64,000 nt of DNA, taken from Gordionus sp. m RMFG-2023 (lineage: Eukaryota > Nematomorpha > Gordioida > Chordodea > Parachordodidae). Under the pieces are notes generated by a model that saw nothing but the letters and a program-made list of their open reading frames with translations, did no database searches and was not told the DNA's origin. The stretch covers positions 39,533,561 through 39,597,560 of the forward strand of contig NC_088775.1 of the NCBI RefSeq assembly GCF_954871325.1, read 5' to 3'. Shown here in pieces: positions 25,385 to 38,697 of this stretch; position 1 is the stretch's first letter, and every line of letters starts with the position of its first letter. The position numbers and the translations under genes are program-made.

Positions 25385-25880
25385 GTGAATTTGAATTGCT
25401 AGAATGGAGGTTCTATACATTTATAAGCATGTCTATAAATAAAATTTTAATATTTAATTAATCAAAATTATTACTATTTTGTAACTTTGTCTAATTCCTA
25501 TATAATTGTGAATTTGAATTGCTTGTATGGACTATGGAGGTTCTATACATTTATAAGCATATCTATAAATAAAATTTTAATTAATCAATTTACAAAAATT
25601 ATTACTAACTTTATCTAATTCCTATACTATTGTGAATTTGAATTGCTTGTATGGACTATGGAGGTTCTATACATTTATAAGCATATCTATAAATAAAATT
25701 TTAATTAATCAATCTACAAAAATTATTACTAACTTTGTTTAATTCCTATACTATTGTGAATTTGAATTGCTTGTATGGACTATGGAGGTTCTATACATTT
25801 ATAAGCATATCTATAAATAAAATTTTAATATTTAATTAATAATTTACAAAAATTATTACTAACTTTGTCTAATTCAAAAA
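25385..25880. repeat. Tandem array, four copies of a 123-bp unit
   Basis: Copies start at about 25385, 25508, 25631 and 25755 with GTGAATTTGAATTGCT, followed by TGGAGGTTCTATACATTTAT and AAGCAT(A/G)TCTATAAATAAA. The last three are more alike than the first. No coding. A minor duplication, TTAGTATATTTTACTAAATA, follows at 25976-26035. Confidence 0.85.
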
Positions 25881-26346
25881 ATAGAAATATTAAAATATAT
25901 TTTTAAATTAAGCAGGTTATCATATGAAAATGGATTGTCACGTGATAAAATGTTATTAATTATCATGGTGTTAGGTTTAGTATATTTTACTAAATATCAC
26001 GGGTGTTAGCTTTAGTATATTTTACTAAATATCACAGGCGTTAGCTCTAGTCACGGCTATTTCTAAATATACCATAAAAAATAAACGACCATCCGATTTG
26101 CTAGAAATATCTCAGGCGAGACGTGACATTTATTGATTATTTGATAATGACACTATTTATTCGTTTAGTCCTGATCTTTAATCTCAATGAAATAGCTTGG
26201 ACTCAAACTTCTTTACCCACCATCAATGGTGGATAGATATCTGATCTCCTTTCGAACTTGCTTTAACGGCTTTCATATCATGTTGCTTATTAACGAAAAC
26301 TAATGTAAATTCCCATATTATAAAACCTGGCCCTTCATAAGATGAT

Positions 26347-29300
26347 CAGGGCCGTAGCCACGGGGGCCCGGAGGGGGGAGGCGGCCCCCCAAAAAAGTGG
26401 CCCCCAATAATTTTTCTGGCCCCCCCTCCCCCTCCCCAAATTTGAATTTTTTTTTTAGAATTGATTATTTTTATATTTTTAAAATAAATTTAGAATATTT
26501 ACTCTACAAACATGTCTAGTTTGTTAATTTTTTTCTATCCTGTTTTATTTTTATTTTTACCCAATATTAAATTATCATTCATTCATTTTTTTTCCATTTT
26601 TTTTTGTTGTGTATAACATTCTCTATAGGTATCACATTTATATTATAATATATAACCAGTTATTTTATTTTACAGCGTTTATTTTAAAATTATGAAGAAA
26701 CAATCACTTATTAACTCTTATTTTAAGTTAAAGTTAAACAAATGTCAAGCATCATCACCTCTACAAACTACTAGTAATACTACATCAGAAATTTCAGAAA
26801 CTGATTCTTCTAATAGTTAGTATAAATTTATATTATTATTTCATGACTTATATGATATTGATATAGGGCAATACCTATATATTATTATTTCATATATATT
26901 TATTTTATATAAGATAAGAGACAGACATTTATTATTAATATTATCATTTTTGTATAATAATTTTAATTATTAAAATAAATATATTCACTCATATTTCAAG
27001 ATATGAATGAAGCTAATAATCTAGAAAATGATCCTCACTACACTCAGGAGGAGGAAGATGGTAAATAGTTTAAAATTTAACACAAATTTTTCTATTTATA
27101 TATTTTTGACAATATCAATAGGAGTAGGAGATTATAGTGTTTCATTATTACATTTTGATTTTAAAACAAATAAAGACGAAGAAGATACTCAATCATCTTC
27201 ATCTAGCAGCTCAGTCTCTCATTGTCAAGAGGCAACTAGTAATTGATTTAATATAAAAATATTATATTTTTTTGTTAATCTTTAAAGATATAATGTTTAT
27301 GACCCTTTTCTAGTTTTTAATACTGAATATCTATAATTTTACTGATAATCTTCATCAGGGTTTGGCACTACAGTATAGCAAATACTTGTATCTTAAATAC
27401 AAGATAAATTTTGTGTTTGTTCATTTTCAGCATGCCCTTCCTTCGCCAATCCTGATGACCATTATTATTTATGACCCTTTCCTTCATTACAATTTATTAA
27501 TTATAATATTTTTAGTGTCAAAAAAGTCCTCTAATGGTTCAATTCAAATCTCAGGTGACCTTGGCCAGAATAAATCAAATCAAATTAAACAATTACGCGA
27601 AAAAAGATATCCATGGAAGGCAAGGATCATTTCAAAAATCATGGTATAGAGGCCGAGACTGGTTGGAGTATAGTGTAGAAGCTGACGCTGCCTTTTGTTT
27701 TCCATGTAGGAAATACTTGTGTAATCCAAGTGATGAATTTGGACAAACGGGATTCAGAAATTGGAAAAATACGTTAGCTGCCAAAAAGGGACTGCTAAAA
27801 CACGAGAGCTCAAAAGCTCATTTAAATTCAATTACAATATGGCATGATAAAAATCAAAATATAAATAAAGGTACAGAAATAACTAAAATGTTGGGAGGTG
27901 ATCAAATTAATAGTAATCAATATTATATTAAATCAATATTTGATTTGATGCTATTTCTTAGCATACAAGAGCTACCTTTCCGTGGGACTGGTTCAACAAA
28001 TATTACGGATGCTGCAAAAGATGAAAACATAATTTATTCTTCTGTGCTATTTATAGCAATGTTTTCCTACACCATCCAAAAAGACCCTGAATTAAATAAA
28101 ATTATGAAATTTATATCCCAAAATGCCCAGTATACATCACCACAGATTCAAAACGAAGTAATATCCATTATGGCAGATATGGTGCTTGATTGAACATATT
28201 TCAGACAAATATAATAAAAGCGAGATGCCTTTTTTTTGTCTTAAGGCTGATGAGACAAAAGATGCTTCAGGTTGTGAAAACCTGAGCATAATAATTCGCT
28301 ATATTTTTTCTGGAGAAATCCAAAAAAATTTAATAGGAATCATTAATTTAGAGTGTCTTTCTGCTGAAAGCATTACAGATTGCATTTTAAAGCAACTTAA
28401 TGATCTAAATATTAATTCAGCCAATATAATAAGCCAGGCATATGATGGTGCAAACGTTATGTCTGTCCGAAATGGAGGAGTGCAAACACTTCTTCAAAAA
28501 AAATTAATAAAAACGTTCCTTTTATACATTGCTACAACCACAAGTTGCATCTTGTGGTTCAAAATTGGTATAATAATATTGTTATTATTTCTAATTTTTT
28601 TAATTTATCAAATGCATTGTATAATTTTTTTCAGGCGTTTTAAGGTATCCTGTAAATATACAGGCCACACCCTTAAGAGACTTTTAGACCAGAGGTGGAC
28701 TGGTCATTTGGAAACATCTCGCATTATTTATGAGAATTTTGAGGCTATTGGTGAAGTATTATTTTACTTTTCTAATAGAACTCTTAATTCAGAGGTTTCA
28801 ATTCATGATTCAGTCGAAGCCTCTGGTCTTTTACTCAATGTATTAATATAAATTACATTATATTAGCCATCATAATTTATGAGATATTAATTACAATAGA
28901 TCCACTAAATAAGTATCTACAATTAGTAGGTACTAATCTAGTGGATGCTAAAAATTGTATTGATTCTACTATCAATATATTAAAAAATAAAAGAAGTGAT
29001 AATTCTTTTGCTTTGAGTATGATTAAGGCTGAAAAACTTTTATCAAAATTTAATCTTACTCCCCAAAAATCATCGCGGGTACGTGAAACGCCTAAAAATT
29101 TTCAAGATTTTTTAGTTGATAGCAAACTAAAATTCGATTGTGAAAAAGACTCCAATTGGAGTTCTTTAAAAAGGATATATTATGAAATTATAGATAACTT
29201 TGTGGATCGTTTTTTAGACCGATATACAGAAGATTATTTTAATCTTTTTTCATCTTTTAATACATTGTCCCCTCTTGACCCTGATTATTTTTTATCAGAT

Positions 29301-29877
29301 AAAATGGCCCCATTAAAATCCCTGTTAAACTTAAATATGGAAACACTGCATCATGAAATTAAGATAGCAAAAGGATTGCTAGCTACGGAAGCTAAAGAAA
29401 ATCATAATTTTGAAAATATCTTACATATTATGTATAAAAAAAAATATAATCATGCATTTAAAGAATTATATAAATGCTACTCAGCAGCAATAATCATTGG
29501 GATATCAACGGCTTCTTGTGAGGCCTCGTTTTCTACATTAAAGAGAGTTTTATCGAGCAGTAGAGAGTCTATGAAGGATAAACGTAAACAAAATTTAGTA
29601 TTAATGGCGTATGAAAAAAGAATAACGCAGAATTTATCTTTTAGTTCATTTATATTAAAATTTAAAAATAAAAATCGCCGTATTCTATTATAGTTATATT
29701 TTGTTTTGTATATGCATATTATAGTATTATTTTGTTTTATATATTCATATTATAGTATTATTTTCTTATTAAATTTTTAATAAAAATAGGAAAAAATTTA
29801 TATGAATGCGTATTTATGCCCCCCCCCCCAAGTTAGCACTTGGTCCCCCTAAGTGAAAATTCCTGGCTACGGCCCTG
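26347..29877 (+). mobile_element. Whole-length hAT element with TTF-type finger transposase (ZMYM1-like)
   Basis: Ends are CAGGGCCGTAGCCA and TGGCTACGGCCCTG, flanked by AAGATGAT (26339-26346) and ATGATGAT (29878-29885), a 7/8 match. The transposase on the plus strand begins MKKQSLINSYFK (26692) with several small exons to 27240. A TTF-type zinc finger follows (WLEYSVEADAAFCFPC, near 27663), then ADETKDASGCENLS (28245), QAYDGANVMS (28435), HCYNHKLHLVVQNWY (near 28529, in another frame), and the dimerisation part SAAIIIGISTASCEASFSTL (29480), with the stop at 29691. There are a few frameshifts or stops (about 28190, 28510, 28855). Both ends carry long C/G runs. Confidence 0.92.
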
Positions 29878-29890
29878 ATGATGATACTAT

Positions 29891-29925
29891 CAGGGGTGGA
29901 CTGATTTTAGACCAAGTGGATATTT
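29891..29925. repeat. Possible hAT end fragment
   Basis: CAGGGGTGGACTGATTTTAG resembles a hAT terminus but no partner end was found. The rest of 29926-30180 shows no gene. Confidence 0.3.
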
Positions 29926-30180
29926 TGCCCACGAAGCAGCAAAAAAATGTCAATTTTGGAGGCCTATCAGTAAAAAGGAAAAACAAGGCTGATTAGAAGA
30001 AATATATAATATATAATATTTCTTTTTATCTTATAAGTTATGGTTTTAATCTTATCATATTCATACATTTTATATAATAAAGGTTATCATATTTCCTTTT
30101 TTGCATTTTAGAATATCATATTTGTTGTGTTGTGATATAATATCGTCAATTTAAAATGTTTATATTTTCACTGTTCCGAG

Positions 30181-31390
30181 CATAGGCGTAGCCAGGGGTA
30201 GAGGTCTGCATTGGGCGGGGTTTCGGCCCGCTCGCCCACGCCCGCTCATCTAATTGGGAGGGTGGATGGGTGGGTAAAAAATTTTTCGAAAATGGGCAGG
30301 CGGGCGGGGGGGGGAGTTAAAAAAATTTGAAACTATGGAAGGGCTGGGCGGGCGGGTTAAGAAATTTAAACAATGGGTGGGGGGAATTAAGGAAATTTAA
30401 AATTTTTGTTCAAAAACAAACTAAAAGAAATAATTGTTTAAATGATCTATAACAATATTTCTTTTTTTATTGTACCAATCGTTTTTTTTAAGTGAAGAAC
30501 ATTTACTTAACTATATTATGTAATAAACACAACAATAAAACTTTTTTCTTAGAATAAATAAACATTTTTGTCTGTTAAAAATTTCCTTTTATGGGAATGT
30601 AATAAAGGTTTTCTAGTGCTTTTTCCGAACGCGGTATTAGCATTGCTCGAAGGAACAAAGAAGAACGTGTTTGAATCCAGAAAATGTCGATTCATTATTA
30701 TTTTTTTGCATTATAATTACATATAATATTAATTTTACATTTATATTTTTTTCATAAATATTCAATTTGATCAAATAAATTGTCCATAATTTACATTGAT
30801 TATTTTTATACTTATATTAATTTCCTAAATTATAAACTTTTTGTAGAGGTGTAATGCTGAAGTATTTTTATTAGATGCTTAAAAAAATAAAAGAATAACT
30901 ATAATTAAATTTTATAAGCGGGCTTGGGTTAAAATTTTTTATAAATAATGGGCGGGAAGGTAAAAAATTTTAGACTAAGTAAGGAATTTTAGATAAATGG
31001 GCGGGGCGGGCGGGTATATATTTTTTGAAAATTATGGGCTGGCTGGGCGGGCGGGTTAAAATTTTTTTAAAAGAACCCGCCTAATGCAGACCTCTAGCCA
31101 GGGGGGGTGGGCAAGGGGATATCCCCCCTTTCAGAAATTTATCAATTTTTGTGAATATCATTTTAAGCTAATAAAAAAATATCCCCTTAGTCCACTCCCC
31201 ACTCCCTGACCCCCAAAAATGTATGCATATATCTTAAACAATAATTTGAAAGAAAGAATGTAAAAGTTGATATTTTTTTATAAAACTATTCATGATAATT
31301 TATACATTTTTGGAAAAAAAGCATTTATATATAAAAAAAGTAAGCTAAAAATGCTTTTTAAGAAATGGAATATAAGCCAAAGATAAGTCT
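30181..31390. mobile_element. CATAGGC-type small element, split by a nested MITE
   Basis: The left end CATAGGCGTAGCCAGGGG at 30181 is separated from its body at 31097 by the MITE at 30199-31096. The body to about 31340 (GGGCAAGGGGATATCCCCC, TGAATATCATTTTAAGCTAA, ATGCATATATCTTA, AATAATTTGAAAGAAAGAAT) matches, inverted, 46070-46346. No coding. Confidence 0.7.
30199..31096. mobile_element. hAT MITE with perfect 8-bp duplication
   Basis: It is 898 bp, with ends TAGAGGTCTGCATT and AATGCAGACCTCTA and a perfect duplication GCCAGGGG at 30191-30198 and 31097-31104. GC-rich blocks (GGGCGGG, CCCGCC) near both ends are separated by AT-rich non-coding DNA. Non-autonomous. It sits inside another small element. 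Confidence 0.9.
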
Positions 31391-31394
31391 TAAG

Positions 31395-31745
31395 CAGGGC
31401 CGTAGCCAGGAATTTTCAGTTAGGAGGCCAGCTGCTTATTTAGGGGGGGGGGAGGCACTATTTATTTTAAATAAAACAAATAATTAACATTAACATCATA
31501 GAAATTTTTTGCTTTTATTAATAAATTATTAATGTTATATGAATACAAAATAATACTATAATATGAACATACAAAATAATACTATAATATAATACGACGA
31601 TTTTTATTTTTAATATTTAACATAAATGAATTAAAGGATAAATTTTGTGTTAATTTTTTTTCATAAGCCATCAATACTAAATTTTGATTACTTTGATTTT
31701 ATGATGGCTGCTGAGTAGCATTTATACAATTCTCTAAATGCATCA
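31395..31745 (-). mobile_element. Truncated inverted copy of the 26347 hAT
   Basis: It starts CAGGGCCGTAGCCAGGAATTTTC and follows the reverse complement of 29877-29455: the G tract, ATAATACTATAATATGAA, the coding for KNKNRRI, and the coding for LYKCYSAA at 31705-31735. Compared with the parent it lacks about 90 bases of the dimerisation region. It ends where another element begins at 31746. Confidence 0.8.
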
Positions 31746-31880
31746 GGGGCGTCGCTAGCCTTTACAATCTCAGGGGGCTCAACTAAAAAATTTTTAGGGA
31801 GGCGAAGCCCTCCCATACCTCCAATTTGCGGACCTTCGGCCCACTTTACCCGGACTTCGGCCGGGTTTTATATTAATATA
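31746..31880. mobile_element. Left end of another hAT-like element
   Basis: CAGGGGCGTCGCTAGCC, then a CCCTCC tract, GGCCCACTTTACCCGG and CTTCGGCCGGG. The last part resembles 45290-45345 (GGTGGGCTTTGGTC, CCCGGCCTTCAGCCGG). The right end was not located. 31880-33830 is AT-rich without recognised genes and may be its body. Confidence 0.5.
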
Positions 31881-33837
31881 TTATACTTTTTTAAAATTTG
31901 CCAACTCTAAACAATTATTCTGAATTATATTTGTCATTTATTATATTTTGTCATTTATTATATTTTCCATACAGAATAAACTAACATATAAATAATTAAA
32001 ACAATACAAGACATATCTAAAAATAATTTTTAATACAAAATCTATTTGTTACAGTATAAATTATTTTCGATGGTTGATATAAAAAAAATTTACGTCTAAA
32101 GAATTACGAGTGATAAAAAAGGTTTATTAATTCATACATATGCCTCAATTTATAATGGTTTTTAAAAACCACATAAGGTTATATAATTCTTAGTAACTTA
32201 CATTGACAAAAGGTCATGATATAACTCTCTGTTACCATTTTAGACAATGTTTTATAGAATGGACTAATAAGAAAAAATTTATAGGCCTTACCAAATTAAC
32301 AATTCTTGAAGAGAATATAAACGACCAATCCAAATCATAAAATATATGGTAGTTAGAGCTTCCTCTTAGATGACATGATGGAAGCTAGATAAGTGATCGA
32401 GAAAATTATTGTGAGATCTTAAATTTCTAAAAGATTATATATCATTTTTAATGATATATAAACGACTACACAGTTGACCATTATTACATATATAAAATAT
32501 GTAATCATATGCTCTCAGCAGCTGTAGTAATAATCTTAAATTACATAGCCACACAAATAATAGATGCTGGTTAATTTACAGTCATAGCCATGACACTCAC
32601 GATGCGATGGTAACCCATATCAGAATTTATTATGTTAGAATTGATGAAGCAAAAACATTAAAAATCTTTAGAAGAAATTATGCAAATATATTGAAGCCTT
32701 GAGTTATTTACATGGCAAAGATGACATATTAGAAATGAAACATTTTGTGACTATAAAATAAGAACATATCATGAAAGCAACTAAATTTGTATATTATTGT
32801 CGCACCATCTCTAGTTGGTATATTATATCTTAAAATAATTGTAGTTTGTAATAATATCTAAAATATATTCGCATAAAAATTTAACTCAAAACTGTTTTTC
32901 AAAGAAGAAAAAAATAGCTTTCCTACACGTAAAAAAAGAGAAGAAAATATATCTAATTTATTACTTCCATTGTGGGATGAATAATAAGATGTTATAATAA
33001 TATTTTAAATAAATAGATAGCGTTAATAGTTGAATGCAAATTGTTACTTATATTTATTATCAAAAGCATTGTTTAGTAAAATTTTAAAAATATTAACTGT
33101 AATATATTATATAACTGTCAAATACGTCTGCAAAAGTGGCATTTTACCTAATATTTTATTAATAATTATATATAATAGAGTTTTATAAACTATATGTCTA
33201 CTTACTTTTTATAAACTAGTAGAAAGCCTGTCAAAAATGACGGGGAATGAGATTTTTATTCATTTTTTTACGCTAGATGTCATGCCAGGTTCAAGCTCAA
33301 AATATATGGAAGCATATAATTATTAAAAAGTTTATCCAGCCCAGCTCAACCCTTAATTTTGAAAGTTTTTCCGGCCTCGGAGATAATTAATTTTTTAATA
33401 TCATCACATGAACGGGAAATATCTGATTTACCAATTAGTTTAAGATGGAAAAAAAACATGTAAATTCCGTATTAAGGGAAACTGGGAAGGCCTGGGCAAC
33501 CACTTATTAGAAAATCATGACAAATAAAATAAAAATAACCGACTCTTATGCTTTTTTGTAATATGATTAATTAAAATTATATCTAAAAAATATGTTGTTT
33601 ATTATATAAGGTTATTGTTGTTTTTCAGATAAATTTAATATATGTCTTGCATTTCTGAAATTATTTGACAAGGAATTTGATAAGGATATATATTTTTTTA
33701 TGTTAAGTAAAAAAAATAAATTACAAAAATGCCATTAAACACTAATGAAACTTATATGCAAATTATTTATATATTTTTTAAAATATTTTTTTATTGACAT
33801 ATAAATTTAGGATAATTTTTTTAAAAATAATGAGGTA

Positions 33838-34237
33838 ATTTTTGATGGAAAAAGTGACAAAATAAATCTGGGCGGTCGTCTGGAGAGGAAATAATTAATG
33901 TATAATTTTATATCATTTAGGGTTGTAGATGAAAGTAATGACGGATTACCAAAGCAGTGTACAAAACACAATACGTCCTGATAAAGATGATATGCCTATG
34001 AACGCAAAACGATATTTCTGATGTTTTTGATGAAATTAAGAGCAATTGACATTTTAATTTTTGATGGAAAAAGTGACAAAATAAATCTGGGCGGTCGTCT
34101 GGAGAGGAAATAATTAACGTATAATTTTATATCAGGGTTGTAGATGAAAGTAATGACGGATTACCAAAGCAGTGTACAAAACACAATAGGTCCTGTTAAA
34201 GATGATATGCCTGTGAACGCAAAACGATATTTCTGTC
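33838..34237. repeat. Near-identical tandem duplication, 219-bp period
   Basis: The block beginning TTTGATGGAAAAAGTGACAA recurs 219 bases later (33841 and 34060). It covers CTGGGCGGTCGTCTGGAGAG and CAAAGCAGTGTACAAAACAC with only scattered changes. No long open frame. The end of copy two contains TGTCAATG-TCAG-CATTGACA, a perfect small hairpin near 34225. Confidence 0.9.
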
Positions 34238-34494
34238 AATGTCAGCATTGACATCCCCCTCTAAAATAGAATCATGAACGACAATGTTAACTAAACCATA
34301 AAACGGTCGTAAGTATTGTTATAAAAACCACGACAGAACTACTGCATATTTTTCCATTAATAAAGTCATGAAATTGGCTGTACTGTACATTCAAGTTTGA
34401 ACATTCCTCTAAATGTTCATGAAAGTTTCTCAGAGAATCAAATAAAGTAATATATATATTAACTCCTAGTGAAGTGAATGATAGTACAGAATTA

Positions 34495-34645
34495 AATGTT
34501 TATATTTGTTAAAAAATAGGCGGAGGTGGCATAGGGATTGTGGTAGTGGTGATAGAAATATCATTTAGAGAAATGGGTGAAAATAAAATAAACATAGATA
34601 TAAAACATAAGATAAAAAAAACAAAATAAACCTCCAGATGAGTTC
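34495..34645. repeat. Direct repeat, first copy
   Basis: It contains TGTTTATATTTGTTAAAAAA, GGAGGTGGCATAGGGATTGT and CCTCCAGATGAGT in the same order as 35144-35278. The unit is about 135-150 bases, and the copies are about 645 bases apart. Confidence 0.85.
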
Positions 34646-35143
34646 ATTTCAAGCGTAGTTCTTTATTATTTTGTCTACCAGTAACTCTATAGGCGTTTGT
34701 TTAATCGTCATTATTTTCTTTGCTTATCTTTAATAATAGATTCACCATGTTTTGTAGCAATGTGAGGGATTAGGGTTAGCCTAGACAAATAAAGAAATCA
34801 GGCAAAAATATAAATAAACTATTGTTGAAATTAAACAAACATTAAAATAATGTAAAACCGGTAGATGGGTCAATATTAAATGAATATTTCTAGTAGTTGG
34901 AGGGCTATCATCAAAAAAAAATTTCGGGGGACTTATCAAGCCTATTATGATATTCTAAAAGTTAAAAAATAACATGATGAATGTAATGTTATTAAGATTA
35001 AGATTAATTAATTGTAAGGTAATTAAAAAAATAAGATTAAAAAAGGGGAGAAAAAAGAAGGTATAGGTTTTGAGAAATAGTGGTTGATAGATAATAGAGA
35101 TAGAAAGAAAAGAATGAGATAATAAAATTTAGTGATAAATAAA

Positions 35144-35278
35144 AATGTTTATATTTGTTAAAAAATAGGTGGAGGTGGCATAGGGATTGTGGTAGTTGTG
35201 ATAAAAATATCATTTGGAAAACTGGGTGAAAATAAATAAAACATAAGATAAAAAAAAATAAACCTCCAGATGAGTGAA
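35144..35278. repeat. Direct repeat, second copy
   Basis: It matches 34495-34645 with a few changes and a short deletion. The pair could be the ends of an unrecognised element or a segmental duplication. Confidence 0.85.
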
Positions 35279-35299
35279 ATGATTTGATTAGTTTATTGT

Positions 35300-37735
35300 A
35301 AAGTGATTTAATATAATATTATCAGCTATATATATATATATATGTTTTTCTATTTTTATAAATTGTAATAGAAAATTTTGACCTGGCAACCCTATTTACA
35401 GCCACTAGGGATCCCAACACCAAGTTGGAAGGGGCTTAAAAGACATGAAGCTTCATGCTTTATTCAAGAAGACATCAACTTGGCAGCTAAGAGACGAGAA
35501 AGGAAGAACCAATTTCGATTGGTCTGATATCATCATTGGGCTTTTGAAGTGCAATTAGCCTAACACCGAAGAGGATTGGAGAAACAAAGCTTGGTGCTTC
35601 ACCTTTTAAAATTTTACTGCAAAAGTTTGTTATTTTAGAAAGAATGTGAGTTTGTGAGCATATTGAAGGAGAAGTGATGTCCTGGAGAAATATAGGGCGG
35701 ATGCCATCAAGACTGTTGAATATGTGATCGATATTAACGTTTTATTTATTTTGGCAATTGATTTATTTATTTTTGATATCAATTTGTATTTAAATTTAAT
35801 GGGTGAAAATTTTATATTAACATTTTTTTTATATCATTTTAACGTTACTTTTTTTTAAAATATCAATTTGTATTTCACATAATTGGTTATTTTTTTATTG
35901 TTAAAAAATAGATATAAAAAGAAAAAATGTTTTTGGTTAAAATAGTGAATAAAAAAATGTAATTTATAATAAAAATAAAATGTGATTTATGATAATAAAA
36001 TTCTGTCTTATTCTGTTTAATTATTCTGTCTAAACACATTATGGTAATAATAAATAAACGAGTATCTTATTCAATTTTTTCAAAGACCATGGGCAGAATC
36101 ACGATGAAAGGAAAAGATAACTTTCCTGACTTCTTCAGAAGTAAATAGAGAAGCACATGTTGAGTGAGGTTATGAGGATATTGTGATAATAGTTGCAGTA
36201 GGGTGTTTTTGACAGAACTTTATATAAGTGGCATTGGAAGGCTCAGCAAGAGAGTCATGTGTGGAAAACAATCTGAGCGCACCTTTTATGATTGCCAATT
36301 TTCTTGTAGATCAATGGCGTTTCTGAGGGTTTTCTTTTATTTTTGACAGGCAATGGCATTCTGTATTCATGAAGATAAGGGGTATCAATCGATGTGGTAT
36401 CCTTAATTTGCTGGATAAGGGATTTATATGAAGTTTTGTCGGGCACCCTGAAGGTATTATATCCATAGAAAAGAAATTTTAGCTATCATTCTCATTGCTA
36501 AAATTTAGCATTAGGAAGGATAGACAATCAGAGAAAAATGAAAAATTTAGCGACAAGCAATCTTGCGCCTTTGGGGATCCTTGATATGATATTAGGTTTG
36601 AAATGGTCAAGAAAAGAATCAGAGAAACAGGAATTGGACGTCAACTTGTGGACTTAAAATTATTGAAATTTTATATGTAATTATAATTATTTTTAATATA
36701 ATTATATTAAAGGATTTAAACTATTTATTATGTGATAAAAAAAAATACAACTATTAATGTATATTTTTATTATTGAATATATCTAATAATTTAATTTTTG
36801 TAGGTTATTAATATCACAAGAAAATGAATCTCACTCCAATTAATAGAGTATATATCAAAAAATTTTACCTAAGCATGTGCAGTTTACCTTGGCATTTGCA
36901 GTTTAGTCAAACCTGAAATTTATATATATTTAGAATCTCCGTAAAATTTTCAATCTAATCTCTCAATGATATTTGTGTTATCAGATTAATTTAGATTAGA
37001 TGTAAGTAAAATGATATAATTAAGAGGAATAATCAATTAGTCAATCTTTCTAATAAAATTAACAATATTTTTTCGCCCTTTCATAAAATCTTAAATTAGA
37101 TAGGATAAAATCCTGAGAATCCTTATTCATTTTTTATTTTCGTTTGCAATAGTCGCCATTTATAATGAAATATGGTTATATTTATTTTTAAATGTTCGAA
37201 AACCCAATTTTTTAGAGAAGTGTATAATATAATATATACCCTGCATTGCATACCCGATCTAAGCCTAAACTAGGAAAAAAATTGTTCCTTGCTGAAATAC
37301 CTAATAGCGCCACCCGCATTCCTTACTGTATCGAGGAACAAGGAGAAAATGAAAATGTAGTTTTGGTGGATGAATAAAATGATTAAGGTGCCACAGAATA
37401 AGAAAATGAGCCTTAGCTTCCAAAAACAAAATAGAAAGGAAAATGGTTCGATTATAGCTTAATGATGTTATTTAGCTTGGAGATTTAGATGGCAGAAATA
37501 TTTGCCAAATCGAGCCTTACATAATATTATTTTGGCCAAAACCCGTTTTTAAAAGCGACCAAAATCGCAACAACACTACCGACATCACGCAAAAAACTGT
37601 AACCAATAATGGAAGAAGATTTTCTTTAAAGTTTAATAAATAGGAAAAGATTGAATAAATAATTGAAGCTATGCAGTTTTTTTCCTTTCTTGTAATATCT
37701 ATAAATTAAACAATGGTGAGTAAACCTGTTTTTAC
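35300..37735. other. No recognised gene; mixed-composition DNA
   Basis: 35370-35720 and 36080-36660 are less AT-rich than their surroundings but give only broken frames. I could not match them to any LINE or host protein. The open frame 36255-36446 (minus) has no recognisable motif. Confidence 0.35.
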
Positions 37736-37770
37736 TAGTGTTGTTAAAAAGCCAAATTTTATCGGCTACA

Positions 37771-38070
37771 ACCTCGAGGTAGGTGCCGAAAATTTTGGCT
37801 TGAACCTCGAGGTCGGAGCCAAAAATTTGGCTTAAACCTCGAGGTCGGAACCGAAAATTTGGCTTAAACCTCGAGATCGGAGCTAAAAATTTTGGCTTCA
37901 ACCTCGAGGTCGGAGCCGAAAATTTGGCTTGAACCTCGAGGTCGGAGCCGAAAATTTGACTTATACCTCGAAATCGGAGCTGAAAATTTTGGTTTAAACC
38001 TTGAGGTCGGAGCTGAAAATTTTGGCTTCAACCTCGAGGTTGGAGCTGAAAATTTGGCTCAAGCTCAAGC
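37771..38070. repeat. Minisatellite, about nine 32-bp units (left arm)
   Basis: Units carry ACCTCGAGGTCGGAGC, then (C/T)GAAAATTTGGCTT. They start near 37771, 37804, 37836, 37868, 37900, 37933, 37965, 37998 and 38031. The right arm has fewer, about five (41270-41440), so copy number has changed after the arms formed. Confidence 0.88.
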
Positions 38071-38697
38071 CGGCTCAGGAGTTGGCTCGAGTCTAATTTT
38101 GAGCCAAAATTTATTTATATATTTTAAAAGAATATAATAAAAATCTCAAATTCGTGTTATTTTAGTAAAATAACTTTTTTTTATAATATTTTATTATCAA
38201 CAAAAAAACATATGATTTGATTTAATTTTTTTATTTAAATGAAATGAAATTTATATTATATTATGAAAATGATATGATGTTTTTTAATAAAAAAATGATT
38301 ACAATAACATTAAGTGATTTTCAAAATATTTATGAAAATAATTTTTGATTGAATTTTAAATCTCTTGTATTTTATTATAAATAAACAATCTTTTAGGTGA
38401 AATCTTTAATTTATTTTTATCATTTTTATAAAATTATCTAATTTTTGGCTGTTAAATGAGGTAGTTTTTTCTAAATAATTTAAATATTTAAATTAAACTT
38501 TTTTAAGTTATTTTATACGATCGTTTTAAGGTTAATATTTTAATGTGATAGATGTCATGTTCATTTTTTTAACATTTTTGAAATTTTTTGTCATAAGAGT
38601 GTAATATATTATAAAGAAGATTATAATTTAAATGAAGATGTTCTTTGGAAATATGATAATTATATCGGTATTTTTAAACGTATTTAATTTTTTTGAC

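Noticed and set aside
36255-36446. Minus-strand frame in a less AT-rich patch
   Set aside because: I considered a LINE fragment, but no reverse transcriptase or endonuclease motif could be read on either strand.
37771-38070. CRISPR-like regular repeat spacing
   Set aside because: There are no unique spacers. Adjacent units are contiguous minisatellite copies in a eukaryotic foldback element.
37892-38137. Frame with repeated EVGAENFG-like peptides
   Set aside because: Translation of the 32-bp minisatellite in the foldback arm.
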